64,000 nucleotides of DNA from Halomonas jincaotanensis. Its GTDB lineage: Bacteria > Pseudomonadota > Gammaproteobacteria > Pseudomonadales > Halomonadaceae. Position 1 is the first letter of the stretch; every line of letters starts with the position of its first letter. A model generated the notes under the pieces. The model saw only the letters and a list, made by a program, of their open reading frames with translations. It had not been told where the DNA came from and ran no database searches. The stretch is from the NCBI RefSeq assembly GCF_018448785.1, contig NZ_JAHCLU010000014.1, forward strand, positions 60,532-124,531, written 5' to 3'. The position numbers were made by a program, and so were the translations under genes. Positions 1 to 8,332 of the stretch are shown in pieces.

Positions 1-2
1 CG

Positions 3-137
3 GCCATGGCGTATACCATCGACCACAGTTCATCGCTGTATTTGGTGGATAATGAGGGCGATATTCGCCGGCGCGTCCTTTATTCTCCTGTGCCCAATGC
101 CCTTCGGTCAGCGCTCGAGAGCGAGCTTGAAGGCTAG
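3..137 (+). CDS. SCO1/SenC-family copper chaperone, C-terminal fragment
   Basis: Only the last 44 codons lie in the window; the gene begins before base 1 and ends at a TAG at 135-137. The visible peptide contains YTIDHSSSLYLVDNEGDI, the C-terminal signature of SCO1/SenC/PrrC proteins. In that family the His of the DHSS segment helps the upstream CxxxC pair bind copper for assembly of the CuA centre of cytochrome c oxidase. The thioredoxin-like core and the CxxxC motif are outside the window and could not be checked. Family assignment is by motif recognition over a short stretch, so confidence is moderate to good. Confidence 0.75.
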   Translation, partial: AMAYTIDHSSSLYLVDNEGDIRRRVLYSPVPNALRSALESELEG

Positions 138-175
138 ACACGAATCGCCGGGTCCATGAACAGCGGTGGTGGGGA

Positions 176-1237
176 TCAGCGCTCCGGGGTCTGCTGGAGC
201 CGGTCAATCATTGCCATCAGGCCGCTCAGTTGGGTGCCTTGACGGCTGTCATGGAGCGGGTTGAGCTGCCAGGTGCTCTCGGCGAAGCCCCACCAATCCC
301 AGCATCCCTGAGGATTGGGGAGGCTGGTCTGCGCCTGGGGGTACAGCACGACGTGATGGTTCGCGGCGGCCCACTCGTTCAATCCGCTGTGGCGCACGAA
401 GGCCTCGCCGATCTGTTCGGCCCCCATCCCGCAGCCGTGCAGCGCCACGGTCAGACCGCAGTCGCCCTCTTGGCATGCCTCGGGAATGAAGCTGTAACCG
501 CTGTCGGCAAATCCCTTGGTGTCGAACGCCGCCTGGTCGAAGCGCAATAACCGGCCTTCAGGTTCATCGCCTGTCGGTCGAGTCAGATCGCCGTGCAGCC
601 AGTTCAGCATGCGGCCCGCGATGTCCAGATTGCAGCCCAGCAGGTGGGTACCACCGCCCTCGTCGCATTCGGCCAGTGCTGTGACCGGGGTGTCGCTTCG
701 CGCCGCGACGGGCCAGCCATGGCCGGCGTCCTCGCTGACCAGCAAGCGTAGCTGTTCCGCGGGGTCGGCCAGCCACTCATCGAACTGGGCGACGAGTGCC
801 TTGCCAAGTGATGGCAAGACGGTCTCGTCCTCCTCTCCATGCCAGATGAAGACGCGCATTTCGGCGAGCTCGTCTGCGTCTCCCACAAGGTCACGACGCC
901 GAAAGTCTTGCAGACGCTGCGACAGCTGGCCGAGATCGGGCGAGCCGAGGCGATCGCCCATGCACTGACCGAGAGCCAGGCTTAAGGCTCCTTGGGCACA
1001 GGCCCAGGGACCCGTGCCCAGCACGCCAAGTCCCACGAAGCGCTCCGGCCAGGCCACTGCCAACTGCGTGGCCATGTAACCCCCGGAGGATACGCCGATG
1101 ACACTGACATTCTCGGCATCGATCGCCAGGCGCGGCAGGTCGGGCGGCGATTCCTGGGCCACAGACTCCTGGGCCACGGACGGCAGTGCCAGCCCCATGA
1201 GGGCGAGGCTGGCGACCGAGGTTCGCAGAAGGCGCAC
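176..1237 (-). CDS. Secreted PHB depolymerase / feruloyl-esterase-like alpha/beta hydrolase
   Basis: A 353-residue protein with a GTG start eight bases after the FKBP gene stop. Residues 1-23 look like a Sec signal peptide ending LPSVAQE, followed by a short duplication (SVAQE twice). A lipase box GVSSG at 48-52 puts the nucleophile at Ser50; HGEED near 133-137 and DAGHGW near 170-175 fit Asp137 and His173 as the rest of the triad. A second block, VALHGCG at 264-270 followed by YPQAQ and GCWDWWGF, is the oxyanion-hole region that precedes the nucleophile in most family members. Here it comes last, the order described for type II PHB depolymerases. The likely role is periplasmic or extracellular hydrolysis of short-chain polyhydroxyalkanoate or a related ester. 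No substrate-binding domain is visible, and the substrate is uncertain. Confidence 0.8.
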   Translation of the reverse strand: MRLLRTSVASLALMGLALPSVAQESVAQESPPDLPRLAIDAENVSVIGVSSGGYMATQLAVAWPERFVGLGVLGTGPWACAQGALSLALGQCMGDRLGSPDLGQLSQRLQDFRRRDLVGDADELAEMRVFIWHGEEDETVLPSLGKALVAQFDEWLADPAEQLRLLVSEDAGHGWPVAARSDTPVTALAECDEGGGTHLLGCNLDIAGRMLNWLHGDLTRPTGDEPEGRLLRFDQAAFDTKGFADSGYSFIPEACQEGDCGLTVALHGCGMGAEQIGEAFVRHSGLNEWAAANHHVVLYPQAQTSLPNPQGCWDWWGFAESTWQLNPLHDSRQGTQLSGLMAMIDRLQQTPER

Positions 1238-1245
1238 GGGGCGGA

Positions 1246-1932
1246 TCAGTTGTCGTCTACGCCAAGCAATTCGACCTTGAAGACCAGCGTCTCATGGGGA
1301 CCAATCGGTCCTTGACCCTGGTCCCCGTAAGCCAGCTCGGAGGGGATGACGATTTCCCAAGTATCGCCTACATTCATCATCTGCAGAGCTTCCTGCCAGC
1401 CTTCGATCACTTGGTCGACGCGGAAACTCACCGGCTCACCGCGATCGAAGGAACTGTCGAAGACGGTGCCGTCGATCAGCGTGCCTTCGTAATGCACTTC
1501 CACGCTCGAGTCGGCTTGTGGAGAGGCGCCATCACCGGCTTCCAGCTCCCGATACTGCAGGCCGGATTCGGTGGTCTCGACGTCGTCGCGTTCGGCGTTC
1601 TCGGCGAGGTAGGCCTCGCCCGCCTCACGGTTGGAGGCGGATTGCTGCTCGGTCTCGGCTTCGCGGGCGGCCGTGGCTTCTTGCTGGAAACGCATCAGGG
1701 CCTGAGCCATTTCCTCGTCGCTCATTTCCAGCTCGTCGCCGGCAAAGACGTCGCGAATGGCCTGGGTGAATGCATCGACATTCAGGTTGTCGACATCCTG
1801 CTGGATGCTCTGGCCAAGGGTGACCCCCAGGCTGTAGCCAAGACGCTCCTCGTCAGTTTCCAGATCGGCCAATGCTAGCGGCGCGGCGCCCAGCAGGGCG
1901 GTGAGAGAGGCGGTGGTCAGCAGTCGTTTCAT
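1246..1932 (-). CDS. FKBP-type peptidyl-prolyl isomerase, periplasmic (FkpA/Mip-like)
   Basis: A 228-residue protein with signal peptide MKRLLTTASLTALLGAAPLA. An FKBP N-terminal dimerisation region (about 27-105) is followed by a charged helix and an FKBP catalytic domain (about 120-225) with VHYEGTLIDGTVFDSS, GWQEALQMM and IPSELAYGDQG. It catalyses cis-trans isomerisation of prolyl bonds and probably acts as a periplasmic folding helper. The ATG at 1932 is chosen because AAGG lies seven bases upstream and the signal peptide begins there. The PHB-depolymerase-like gene follows with almost no gap, so the two are probably co-transcribed. Confidence 0.92.
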   Translation of the reverse strand: MKRLLTTASLTALLGAAPLALADLETDEERLGYSLGVTLGQSIQQDVDNLNVDAFTQAIRDVFAGDELEMSDEEMAQALMRFQQEATAAREAETEQQSASNREAGEAYLAENAERDDVETTESGLQYRELEAGDGASPQADSSVEVHYEGTLIDGTVFDSSFDRGEPVSFRVDQVIEGWQEALQMMNVGDTWEIVIPSELAYGDQGQGPIGPHETLVFKVELLGVDDN

Positions 1933-2015
1933 GAACAAACCTTATGATGGGGCGCTGCAGCGCCGTAACAAGAAAATGAAAACGTCAATCGCGCGTAATG
2001 TGACTCCAACAAGCG

Positions 2016-2049
2016 CCTGCCGGTTCCGCGAGGTGGCGAAACCGGCAGG
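2016..2049 (-). terminator. Hairpin downstream of teaD
   Basis: A 10-bp perfect stem (CCTGCCGGTT with AACCGGCAGG), extended by three more pairs after one mismatch, lies between the teaD stop and the FKBP gene. It is positioned to end the leftward tea operon. The T-run on that strand after the stem is poor (CGCTTGTTGG), so it may be an inefficient terminator or an RNA-stabilising 3' stem. Confidence 0.5.
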
Positions 2050-2074
2050 AAAAACCGCAAGGGCGTTGGCCCCG

Positions 2075-2524
2075 CTAAACGACGAGAGTGGGGCAGTGCG
2101 ACGAGCCGGCCACGCGCTGAGCCACGCTGCCCAGCATCAAGCTCTTGTCGCCATTGGTACCCTGGGCGCCGATCACCACCAGATCGCACTCGCGTTTGCG
2201 CGCAAAGCGCACGATGGTACGCGAGGGCCGGCCACCCTTGACGAAGGAGCGCACCTTTTCGGGCGGCACCCCCAGCTCGACGGCATGCGACTTGGCATGC
2301 ACAGCGATCTCGGTGGCGTATTCCTTGAGCGCATCGTCGGGCAGGTCGAGCTGTTCGGGTCTGACCATCGAAAGCGATGCCTCGAGCAGGCTGTGATGCT
2401 TGAACACGCAGAGGATATACAGCTCGGCGCCGGTCAGCAGCTGCAGACCCACCGCTTTCTTTAGCGCCTTGAGGGCGCCTTTGGAGCCGTCTACCGGCAC
2501 CATGATTCGATTGAACATCGTCAT
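2075..2524 (-). CDS. teaD: TeaD, universal stress protein regulating the ectoine TRAP transporter
   Basis: A 149-residue UspA-fold protein. It opens with [15 protein letters not shown] and ends with the nucleotide-binding loop [20 protein letters not shown], the G-x2-G-x9-G-S pattern of ATP-binding universal stress proteins. It is the last gene of teaABCD and begins 28 bases after teaC. In Halomonas elongata TeaD is an ATP-binding protein reported to restrain ectoine uptake through TeaABC. Function here is inferred from sequence and identical operon position. Cytoplasmic; no signal peptide. Confidence 0.92.
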   Translation of the reverse strand: MTMFNRIMVPVDGSKGALKALKKAVGLQLLTGAELYILCVFKHHSLLEASLSMVRPEQLDLPDDALKEYATEIAVHAKSHAVELGVPPEKVRSFVKGGRPSRTIVRFARKRECDLVVIGAQGTNGDKSLMLGSVAQRVAGSSHCPTLVV

Positions 2525-2552
2525 GTCACTCCTAGGGTCCGGTCAGCGGCTC

Positions 2553-3836
2553 TCAACGGAACGCCACGTCGCGCAGGAAAAGGGCAATCTGCGGGAACAT
2601 GATCAGCAAAGCCGCGGCCAGGATGAGCATGATCACGAAGGGTGGTGTGCCCTTGATAACATCCCAGTAGGGGCGCTTGAAGATGGCGATGGCAGTGAAG
2701 ATATCGCAACCGAAGGGTGGCGTCGCCGACCCGATGGCCACCTGCAGAGTGATCAGGATGCCGACCAGCACCGGATCGAGACCTGTGGCCGCGATGGCGG
2801 GTGCGAAGATCGGCGTCAGCACCAGGATTACCACGATGGGATCGACGAACATGCAGGCCACGAAGAAGGAAACGCAGATCGCGATCAGCACGCCCGTCGG
2901 GCCGGCTTCGTTGATGCCCGCGGCGCCCAGCAGCGCCTGGGGAATCTGGGCGAAGGAGATGATCCAGGAAAAACCGTTACCCACCGCGACCAGGATGAAC
3001 ACCACGGCGGTGATCAGGCCGGTGGATTTGGCGATCGCGTAGATGTGATGCAGTTTCAACGACCGGAAGACGACGAATTCCAGGAAGACGGCGTAGAGCA
3101 CGCAGGCCGCCGCGGCTTCCGTGGGACTGAAGATGCCGCCATAGATGCCCCCCACGATGATCACCGGGAAGCCCAGTGGCCAGAGCGCCATACGCACGGC
3201 GGTCAGACGCTCCCCCCAGTTGGATTTCGGCTCCGTGGGTACGTTGCGGATCACGGCATAGAGCACGGAGTAAGCCGAGAACATCAGCAGGATCATGATG
3301 CCGGGGCCGATGCCGGCGATGAATAGCTCGCCGATGGAGGTGCCAGAGATCACGCCATAGATGATCATGCCGATGCTGGGAGGAATCAGGAAGGCAATAT
3401 CGCTGGCATTGATGATCAGGGCAAGGGTGAAGGAATCGGAGTAACCAGCCTTGAGCATCTTGGGCCGCAGGGGTGAGCCGACGGCAACCACCGTGGCCTG
3501 AGTGGAGCCCGAAACCGCACCGAAGAGGGTGCAGGAGGCGGCAGTACTGACCGCCAGGCCGCCCTTAACATGACCGATGAAGGCCATCACCATGGCGATC
3601 AGACGGTCCGCCGACTGGCCGCGCGTCATGATATCCGCGGCGAGAATGAACATGGGCACCGCAATCAGCGACGCCGGGCGGATGCCGGCCATCATCTGCT
3701 GGATCAGGGTGCCCATCTGGCCAAAGCCATCGAACATCATGAAAAAACCGATGATGGCCGCGGTGATCAACGGAACCATCATCGGAAAGCCCAGCAACAG
3801 CAGGCCTATCATGGTCGCTACCATTATTGTCGTCAT
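2553..3836 (-). CDS. teaC: TeaC, large membrane subunit of ectoine/hydroxyectoine TRAP transporter
   Basis: A 427-residue DctM-family permease with around a dozen hydrophobic segments. The N-terminus is MIGLLLLGFPMMVPLITAA, and typical TRAP-M stretches such as FGAVSGSTQATVVAVG and PPSIGMIIYG (near 145-165) are present. With TeaB it forms the Na+-driven channel that accepts ectoine from periplasmic TeaA. It sits 30 bases after teaB and 28 bases before teaD, so the three are one transcript. Length is normal for the family. Confidence 0.93.
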   Translation of the reverse strand: MTTIMVATMIGLLLLGFPMMVPLITAAIIGFFMMFDGFGQMGTLIQQMMAGIRPASLIAVPMFILAADIMTRGQSADRLIAMVMAFIGHVKGGLAVSTAASCTLFGAVSGSTQATVVAVGSPLRPKMLKAGYSDSFTLALIINASDIAFLIPPSIGMIIYGVISGTSIGELFIAGIGPGIMILLMFSAYSVLYAVIRNVPTEPKSNWGERLTAVRMALWPLGFPVIIVGGIYGGIFSPTEAAAACVLYAVFLEFVVFRSLKLHHIYAIAKSTGLITAVVFILVAVGNGFSWIISFAQIPQALLGAAGINEAGPTGVLIAICVSFFVACMFVDPIVVILVLTPIFAPAIAATGLDPVLVGILITLQVAIGSATPPFGCDIFTAIAIFKRPYWDVIKGTPPFVIMLILAAALLIMFPQIALFLRDVAFR

Positions 3837-3866
3837 CTTGTTATCCCCCGGGCGCGAGGCCCTGCG

Positions 3867-4445
3867 TTAGACTTCCGTTTCCGTATCCTTGTAACCGTCA
3901 ACCACCCCCGTCGAGAGATACACATCCCGCGACGTCAGGTTCTTGATGGCGGTCAGCAGGTACTGAATGCCCGTGATCAGAAAGCCCAGCGGGACCCAGA
4001 TATAGATGATCCAGATGGGAAACCCCAGCGCCGGCAACACCCTACCCTTGGAATAGAGATCAACGATATAGATGATCGAGTAATAGAGCAGGAAGAACAT
4101 GATCAGCGAGGTGAACAGCGAGATGAAGATCATCAGCGCCTTGCGCCCTCCCACCGGTAAGGCATCGTAAATTGCCGACATGCGGATGTGGCGCCCATGA
4201 CGGGCAGCGTAACCGATACCGGCGAAGGTGATCATGATGATCAGGATGCGGTTGACCTCACCGGAAACCATGATGCTCTCGCCCAGCACGAAGCGACCGA
4301 TCACGTTGGCGACGGTGTTCACCGCCATCAGCAGGACCCCTGCCGCGAGTATCACGGCCTCAAGCTTGCTGATGAAGGTGTCAACGGTGCCCAGAAAGCC
4401 CGGCAGGCCGGATCGGTAATTCAATTCGGATTCTTCATCGCTCAT
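3867..4445 (-). CDS. teaB: TeaB, small membrane subunit of ectoine/hydroxyectoine TRAP transporter
   Basis: A 192-residue DctQ-family protein with four predicted membrane helices (around 25-45, 60-80, 100-125 and 145-165) and the [12 protein letters not shown] segment typical of the small TRAP subunit. The start at 4445 is preferred over an upstream in-frame one because AAGGGGAG stands eight bases before it and the longer N-terminus lacks family similarity. It is separated from teaA by about 210 bases that contain a strong hairpin, which suggests lower expression than the binding protein. Confidence 0.93.
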   Translation of the reverse strand: MSDEESELNYRSGLPGFLGTVDTFISKLEAVILAAGVLLMAVNTVANVIGRFVLGESIMVSGEVNRILIIMITFAGIGYAARHGRHIRMSAIYDALPVGGRKALMIFISLFTSLIMFFLLYYSIIYIVDLYSKGRVLPALGFPIWIIYIWVPLGFLITGIQYLLTAIKNLTSRDVYLSTGVVDGYKDTETEV

Positions 4446-4608
4446 CGTTGCACTCCCCTTGGCATGCGAAGCCTTGCCTGACCTGCCACAACTAGCCATC
4501 CTGCCATTAGCCTACTCGCTCGTCGGCGATGCAACTGAGCCTGTCCTCAACGCTGGATGCACGCAGGTGTCGGCGAGGCGCCAACCAGAAACCACTAGCC
4601 AGAAATAA

Positions 4609-4636
4609 CAAGGGGGCAGCCGTTGCTGCCCCCTTG
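4609..4636 (-). terminator. Attenuating hairpin between teaA and teaB
   Basis: A perfect 12-bp inverted repeat (CAAGGGGGCAGC / GCTGCCCCCTTG) with a 4-base loop lies 20 bases after the teaA stop. On the transcribed strand it is followed by TTGTTATTT, an interrupted T-run. It looks like a partial terminator or 3'-end stabiliser that would let teaA mRNA exceed teaBCD mRNA, a common arrangement for binding-protein transporters. The effect itself is inferred. Confidence 0.7.
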
Positions 4637-4656
4637 CGACTGGAAAGCCCCCGAGA

Positions 4657-5673
4657 TTATTCTTCGGTCACGGCTTCCAGGTCGGCCTTGAACTGCTCCA
4701 GCAATTCCTGACCTCTTTCACCGGCCATTTCGACATAGGCTTCCTCGACCTGCGGAGCGCGTTCTCGGAACGCCTGGATCTGCTCCTCGTCGAGACGCGT
4801 CACGGTGACTTCGTCGGACGCTTCCTGGATTTTCTCCAGTGACTCCTCGGCGAGCCCCTGGATGTGCTCGATGGTGTGGTCGTAGGCCGCGTCGGAGGCG
4901 TCCTGAACCAGTTGCTGGTCCTCCTCGGAGAGGCCCTCGAAGAAGTCCTGGTTGGCCATCATGGCAGTGGTGAACCAGCCGTGGCCGGTGAAGGTCAGGT
5001 GCGGGGAGACCTCATAGAGACCACCGGACTCGATCCAGAAGATCGGGTTTTCCTGACCGTCGAGAATACCGGTCTGCAGGCCCCCATAGACCTCGCCCCA
5101 AGGTAGCGGTGTCGGGGTGGCGCCGAAGGCGTCGTAGGTCTCGGAGAGCAGCGGATTGGTCATCACGCGGATCTTCTTGTTGTCGAGATCCTCGGGTGAG
5201 GAGATCGGCTCATCGGTGGTGATGACCATCTCGCCTTCCGGATACATCTTGAGCAGCTCGAGCCCTTGCTCGGCGTAGAGCTCGGGGAACATCTCGTTGA
5301 TGGCCTTGCTCTCGTCGAAGAATTCGAGAACGGTCTCTTCGTCGGTCGGCAGCAGATAAGGAATGAAGAAGATCTGCGCTTCGGGAATCGTTGCGCCGGT
5401 AAAGCCGGGCGATTGGTTGACGAATTGCAGGATGCCGTTCTGCGTCTGCTCGAGGAGGTCGTCGGATTCGCCGAGCTCGCCGAAGCGGAAAACCTGGACC
5501 GTATGGTCGGAGTTGTCCTCGACATATTCCTTGAAGGCATAGGCGAAAACATCCTGAACGTCGCCCTCGTATTCTTCGTGTGCGTAGCGCCAATTCTCGG
5601 CGAAGGCAGCGGTGGACATGCCGAACATCAGCGCGCCGATACCGGCCGTGGTCAACAGCTTATGTGACGTCAT
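4657..5673 (-). CDS. teaA: TeaA, periplasmic ectoine/hydroxyectoine-binding protein
   Basis: A 338-residue TRAP substrate-binding protein with signal peptide KLLTTAGIGALMFGMSTAAFA, mature from about ENWRYAHEEYEG. The sequence follows H. elongata TeaA nearly residue for residue in FGELGESDDLLEQTQNGI, GATPTPLPWGEVYGGLQT and GQENPIFWIESGG, the parts that form the ligand pocket and the conserved TRAP surface. It delivers ectoine and hydroxyectoine to TeaBC for osmoprotectant uptake and recovery of leaked solute. The ATG at 5673 is used because AAGGAG precedes it and the signal peptide starts there; a longer frame to 5790 would run back into the upstream gene. Confidence 0.96.
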   Translation of the reverse strand: MTSHKLLTTAGIGALMFGMSTAAFAENWRYAHEEYEGDVQDVFAYAFKEYVEDNSDHTVQVFRFGELGESDDLLEQTQNGILQFVNQSPGFTGATIPEAQIFFIPYLLPTDEETVLEFFDESKAINEMFPELYAEQGLELLKMYPEGEMVITTDEPISSPEDLDNKKIRVMTNPLLSETYDAFGATPTPLPWGEVYGGLQTGILDGQENPIFWIESGGLYEVSPHLTFTGHGWFTTAMMANQDFFEGLSEEDQQLVQDASDAAYDHTIEHIQGLAEESLEKIQEASDEVTVTRLDEEQIQAFRERAPQVEEAYVEMAGERGQELLEQFKADLEAVTEE

Positions 5674-5726
5674 TCTTGTATTCTCCTTGCGATGAGGACT
5701 GGACAAGCTCTTGCGATATTGCCAGT

Positions 5727-5757
5727 CGAGACACAGGTGAAAATCCTGCATGTCTCG
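5727..5757. other. 31-bp interrupted dyad upstream of teaA
   Basis: CGAGACA (5727-5733) pairs with TGTCTCG (5751-5757), and inside it CAGG (5734-5737) pairs with CCTG (5745-5748) around a TGAAAAT loop, leaving only a two-base bulge. It starts seven bases after the stop of the TIGR02444 gene and lies 54 bases before teaA. There is no T-run after it on the leftward strand, so it is not a standard terminator. It could be an operator, a 5'-UTR structure for teaA or a 3' stem of the upstream gene. Confidence 0.45.
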
Positions 5758-5764
5758 CTTCAGG

Positions 5765-6295
5765 CTAGCGTGGGCGCAAGGAGGGGTCAAGCGCGCTTTC
5801 CACGCTATGCAGTGCCCGAAGATGAGGTTTTCGTTGCAGTTTCAGGATGTGCGCAAGGTGGCTGACTAGCGTGGGTCGCGGCGTTGGCAGCCGCCTCAGG
5901 TTAGCGTTGAACGTCAGCTGTTCGAGCCTGGCCAGGGTGTCGCGTTCGGCCTCGAGCTCGGCTTGCTTGAGCGTTTGGCGCAGCTCGGCGACCCCTGGTC
6001 GCCTTGTCGCTTCGCCCTTGAGTGTTCGGCGCAAGCGACGCAGCGGCCGGGTGACCTCGGCCTGCCAGCGGCGCACCTCGGCGAGTCCTGCGGGTTCGGC
6101 CTCGAACATGACCCCGGCATGGAACAACCAGCAGTGCCACAGCAGCTCGCAGACATCCACGCCAGCGTCGTCCTGAAGCGTCAGGCAGGCATCTTCGATG
6201 CCCTCTCGGACGTACAGGGCCAAGGCGAAGTCCCATAAGGGCATGACCTGCAGGTGGGCCCGCAGAACCGGCTGCAATTCGGTAGAATCGTTCAT
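5765..6295 (-). CDS. TIGR02444-family protein of unknown function
   Basis: A 176-residue soluble protein starting MNDSTELQP. The first part (about 10-75) is hydrophobic and aromatic-rich: LWDFALALYVREGIEDACL and LLWHCWLFHAGV. The rest is an Arg/Glu-rich helical segment. This pattern and length match the TIGR02444 family, commonly found near the ABC-F gene yheS in gammaproteobacteria, as here, where the two are divergent with 62 bases between them. No catalytic motif or export signal is visible. The start at 6295 is preferred to the longer frame because the extension overlaps the yheS leader and lacks family-like sequence. Confidence 0.75.
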   Translation of the reverse strand: MNDSTELQPVLRAHLQVMPLWDFALALYVREGIEDACLTLQDDAGVDVCELLWHCWLFHAGVMFEAEPAGLAEVRRWQAEVTRPLRRLRRTLKGEATRRPGVAELRQTLKQAELEAERDTLARLEQLTFNANLRRLPTPRPTLVSHLAHILKLQRKPHLRALHSVESALDPSLRPR

Positions 6296-6357
6296 TGTCG
6301 CTGTACTGTCGTCGCCCCTGGGGTGGCGGCCCTTTATTACCGCCGAGTGGAGCCTGA

Positions 6358-8301
6358 ATGATCGCACTGCGCCAAGTTTCCCTGCAACGCGGCCCTCAGC
6401 GCCTGCTCGAGGATGCTGAACTGACCCTGCACGCCGGCCACAAGGCAGGGATCGTCGGGCCCAACGGTGCCGGCAAGTCGAGCCTGTTCAAGTTGCTGCT
6501 CGGTGAGCTGGCACCGGACAAGGGCGAGGTGGAAATGAGCGGTGGCCAGCGCATCGCTCACATGGCCCAGGAAGTGGAGGCGTTGGATCGCGCCATCGTG
6601 GAGTACGTGCTGGATGGTCATCACGAGCTGCGCCGCACCGAAGTGGCCCTGGAGACGGCTCGCGAGCAGGGCCACAACCATCGCGAGGCCGAACTACACG
6701 GCACCATCGAGGCCCTGGAGGGCTACAGTGCCCCGGCCAAGGCGGCCCAGCTGCTGGTAGGCCTGGGCTTTACTCAGAAGGAACTCGACCACCCTCTGTC
6801 GGCCTTCTCGGGCGGCTGGCGGATGCGCGTGAACCTGGCGCGTACCCTGTTCGTGCCCTCGGACCTGTTGCTGCTCGACGAGCCCACCAACCACCTGGAT
6901 CTGGATGCACTGCTGTGGCTCGAGCAGTGGCTCGTTCGCTACCCCGGCACGCTGCTGCTGATCTCCCACGACCGCGACTTCCTCGATGCCGTCTGTGACC
7001 ACATCGTGCACTTCGAGCGCCATCGCCTGGTCCTCTACCGTGGCAACTATTCCCTCTTCGAGCGTACCCGCGCCGAGAAGCTGGCCCTGCAGCAGGCCGA
7101 GGCCGCCAAGCAGCAGGCCCGCAAGGAGGAGATCGAGCGGTTCGTGGCCCGCTTCCGCTATCAGGCCACCAAGGCGCGCGCGGCGCAGAGCCGCCTGAAG
7201 ACCCTGGAGCGCATGGGCGACATCGCCCTGGCCCATGCCGACTCGCCCTTCCACTTCACCATTCCCGCCGCCGACAAGACCTCCCATCCGCTGTTGATAC
7301 TCGACCGCGCACGACTGGGCTACCGTGGCGAAGATGGCAGCGAAACCGTCCAGCTCGACGGCATCAAGCTGTCGCTGCTACCCGGCCAGCGCATCGGCCT
7401 GCTGGGACCTAACGGCGCCGGCAAGTCCACGCTGATCAAGTCGTTGACTGGCGATTTGCCCCTGCTGTCCGGCAAACGTGTACCGGGCGAGCATCTGGCC
7501 ATCGGTTACTTTGCCCAGCACCAGCTCGAGGGCCTGGACCTGACCGCGACTCCGTTCATGCACGTTCAGCGTCTCTCGCCGACCGCGGCGGACCTGGAAA
7601 TCCGCAAGTTCCTGGGGGGCTTCGGCTTTCACGGCGATGACGTCTTTGCCGAGGTAGGGCGGTTCTCCGGCGGCGAGAAGGCGCGCCTGGCGCTGTCCTT
7701 GGTGGCCTGGCAGAAGCCTAACCTGTTGCTGCTCGACGAGCCCACCAACCACCTGGACCTGGAGATGCGCGAGGCGCTGACCGAGGCGCTGGCGAGTTTC
7801 GAGGGTACGGTGATTATCGTCTCCCACGACCGGCATCTGCTGCGTGCCACGGTCGACGAGTTCTGGCGGGTTGCCGATCACGGCGTCGAGCCGTTCGATG
7901 GTGATCTTGAGGATTATCGCGCCTGGCTGAAAGCACGCCTTGAAGACGAGCGGCGCGATGCGCGAGCCGATAAGGCCGAGCGCCAGGCGGATAGCGTCGC
8001 CCCCAAGGAGGATCGCAAGGCGACACGGCGTGCCGCCGCCGAGCTACGCGAGAAGCTGCGTCCGCTCAAGCGCGATCGCGATCGCACCGAAAAGGCCATG
8101 GAAAAGGTTCAGGCCGATCTAGCCGTCGTGGAAGCTGCGCTGGCCGAGACCGAACTCTATACCGATGCCGCGCGCAAGAGCGAACTCACCGATCAACTGG
8201 CTCGCCAGGGCGAGCTAACGTCGCGCCTGGAGCAGCTCGAGCAGGAGTGGCTTGCCGCCGAGGAGGCGCTGGAGGCGTTGGAGGCCGAATTGCAGGCGTG
8301 A
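6358..8301 (+). CDS. yheS: ABC-F family ATPase YheS
   Basis: A 647-residue soluble protein with two ABC nucleotide-binding domains and no membrane segment. Domain 1 (about 1-245) has Walker A GPNGAGKSS, signature FSGGWRMR and Walker B LLLLDEPTNHLDL. The inter-domain linker (about 245-310) is the helical P-site tRNA-interaction motif of the class. Domain 2 (about 315-535) has GPNGAGKST, FSGGEKAR and a second DEPTNHLDL. A charged coiled-coil C-terminus follows (about 550-647). It matches E. coli YheS in order and length. ABC-F proteins bind the ribosomal E site and relieve stalled translation. GTGGAGC precedes the ATG. Confidence 0.95.
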   Translation: MIALRQVSLQRGPQRLLEDAELTLHAGHKAGIVGPNGAGKSSLFKLLLGELAPDKGEVEMSGGQRIAHMAQEVEALDRAIVEYVLDGHHELRRTEVALETAREQGHNHREAELHGTIEALEGYSAPAKAAQLLVGLGFTQKELDHPLSAFSGGWRMRVNLARTLFVPSDLLLLDEPTNHLDLDALLWLEQWLVRYPGTLLLISHDRDFLDAVCDHIVHFERHRLVLYRGNYSLFERTRAEKLALQQAEAAKQQARKEEIERFVARFRYQATKARAAQSRLKTLERMGDIALAHADSPFHFTIPAADKTSHPLLILDRARLGYRGEDGSETVQLDGIKLSLLPGQRIGLLGPNGAGKSTLIKSLTGDLPLLSGKRVPGEHLAIGYFAQHQLEGLDLTATPFMHVQRLSPTAADLEIRKFLGGFGFHGDDVFAEVGRFSGGEKARLALSLVAWQKPNLLLLDEPTNHLDLEMREALTEALASFEGTVIIVSHDRHLLRATVDEFWRVADHGVEPFDGDLEDYRAWLKARLEDERRDARADKAERQADSVAPKEDRKATRRAAAELREKLRPLKRDRDRTEKAMEKVQADLAVVEAALAETELYTDAARKSELTDQLARQGELTSRLEQLEQEWLAAEEALEALEAELQA

Positions 8302-8332
8302 GCTACTATGCCGCCAAGCCCTCGCGCCGCGT

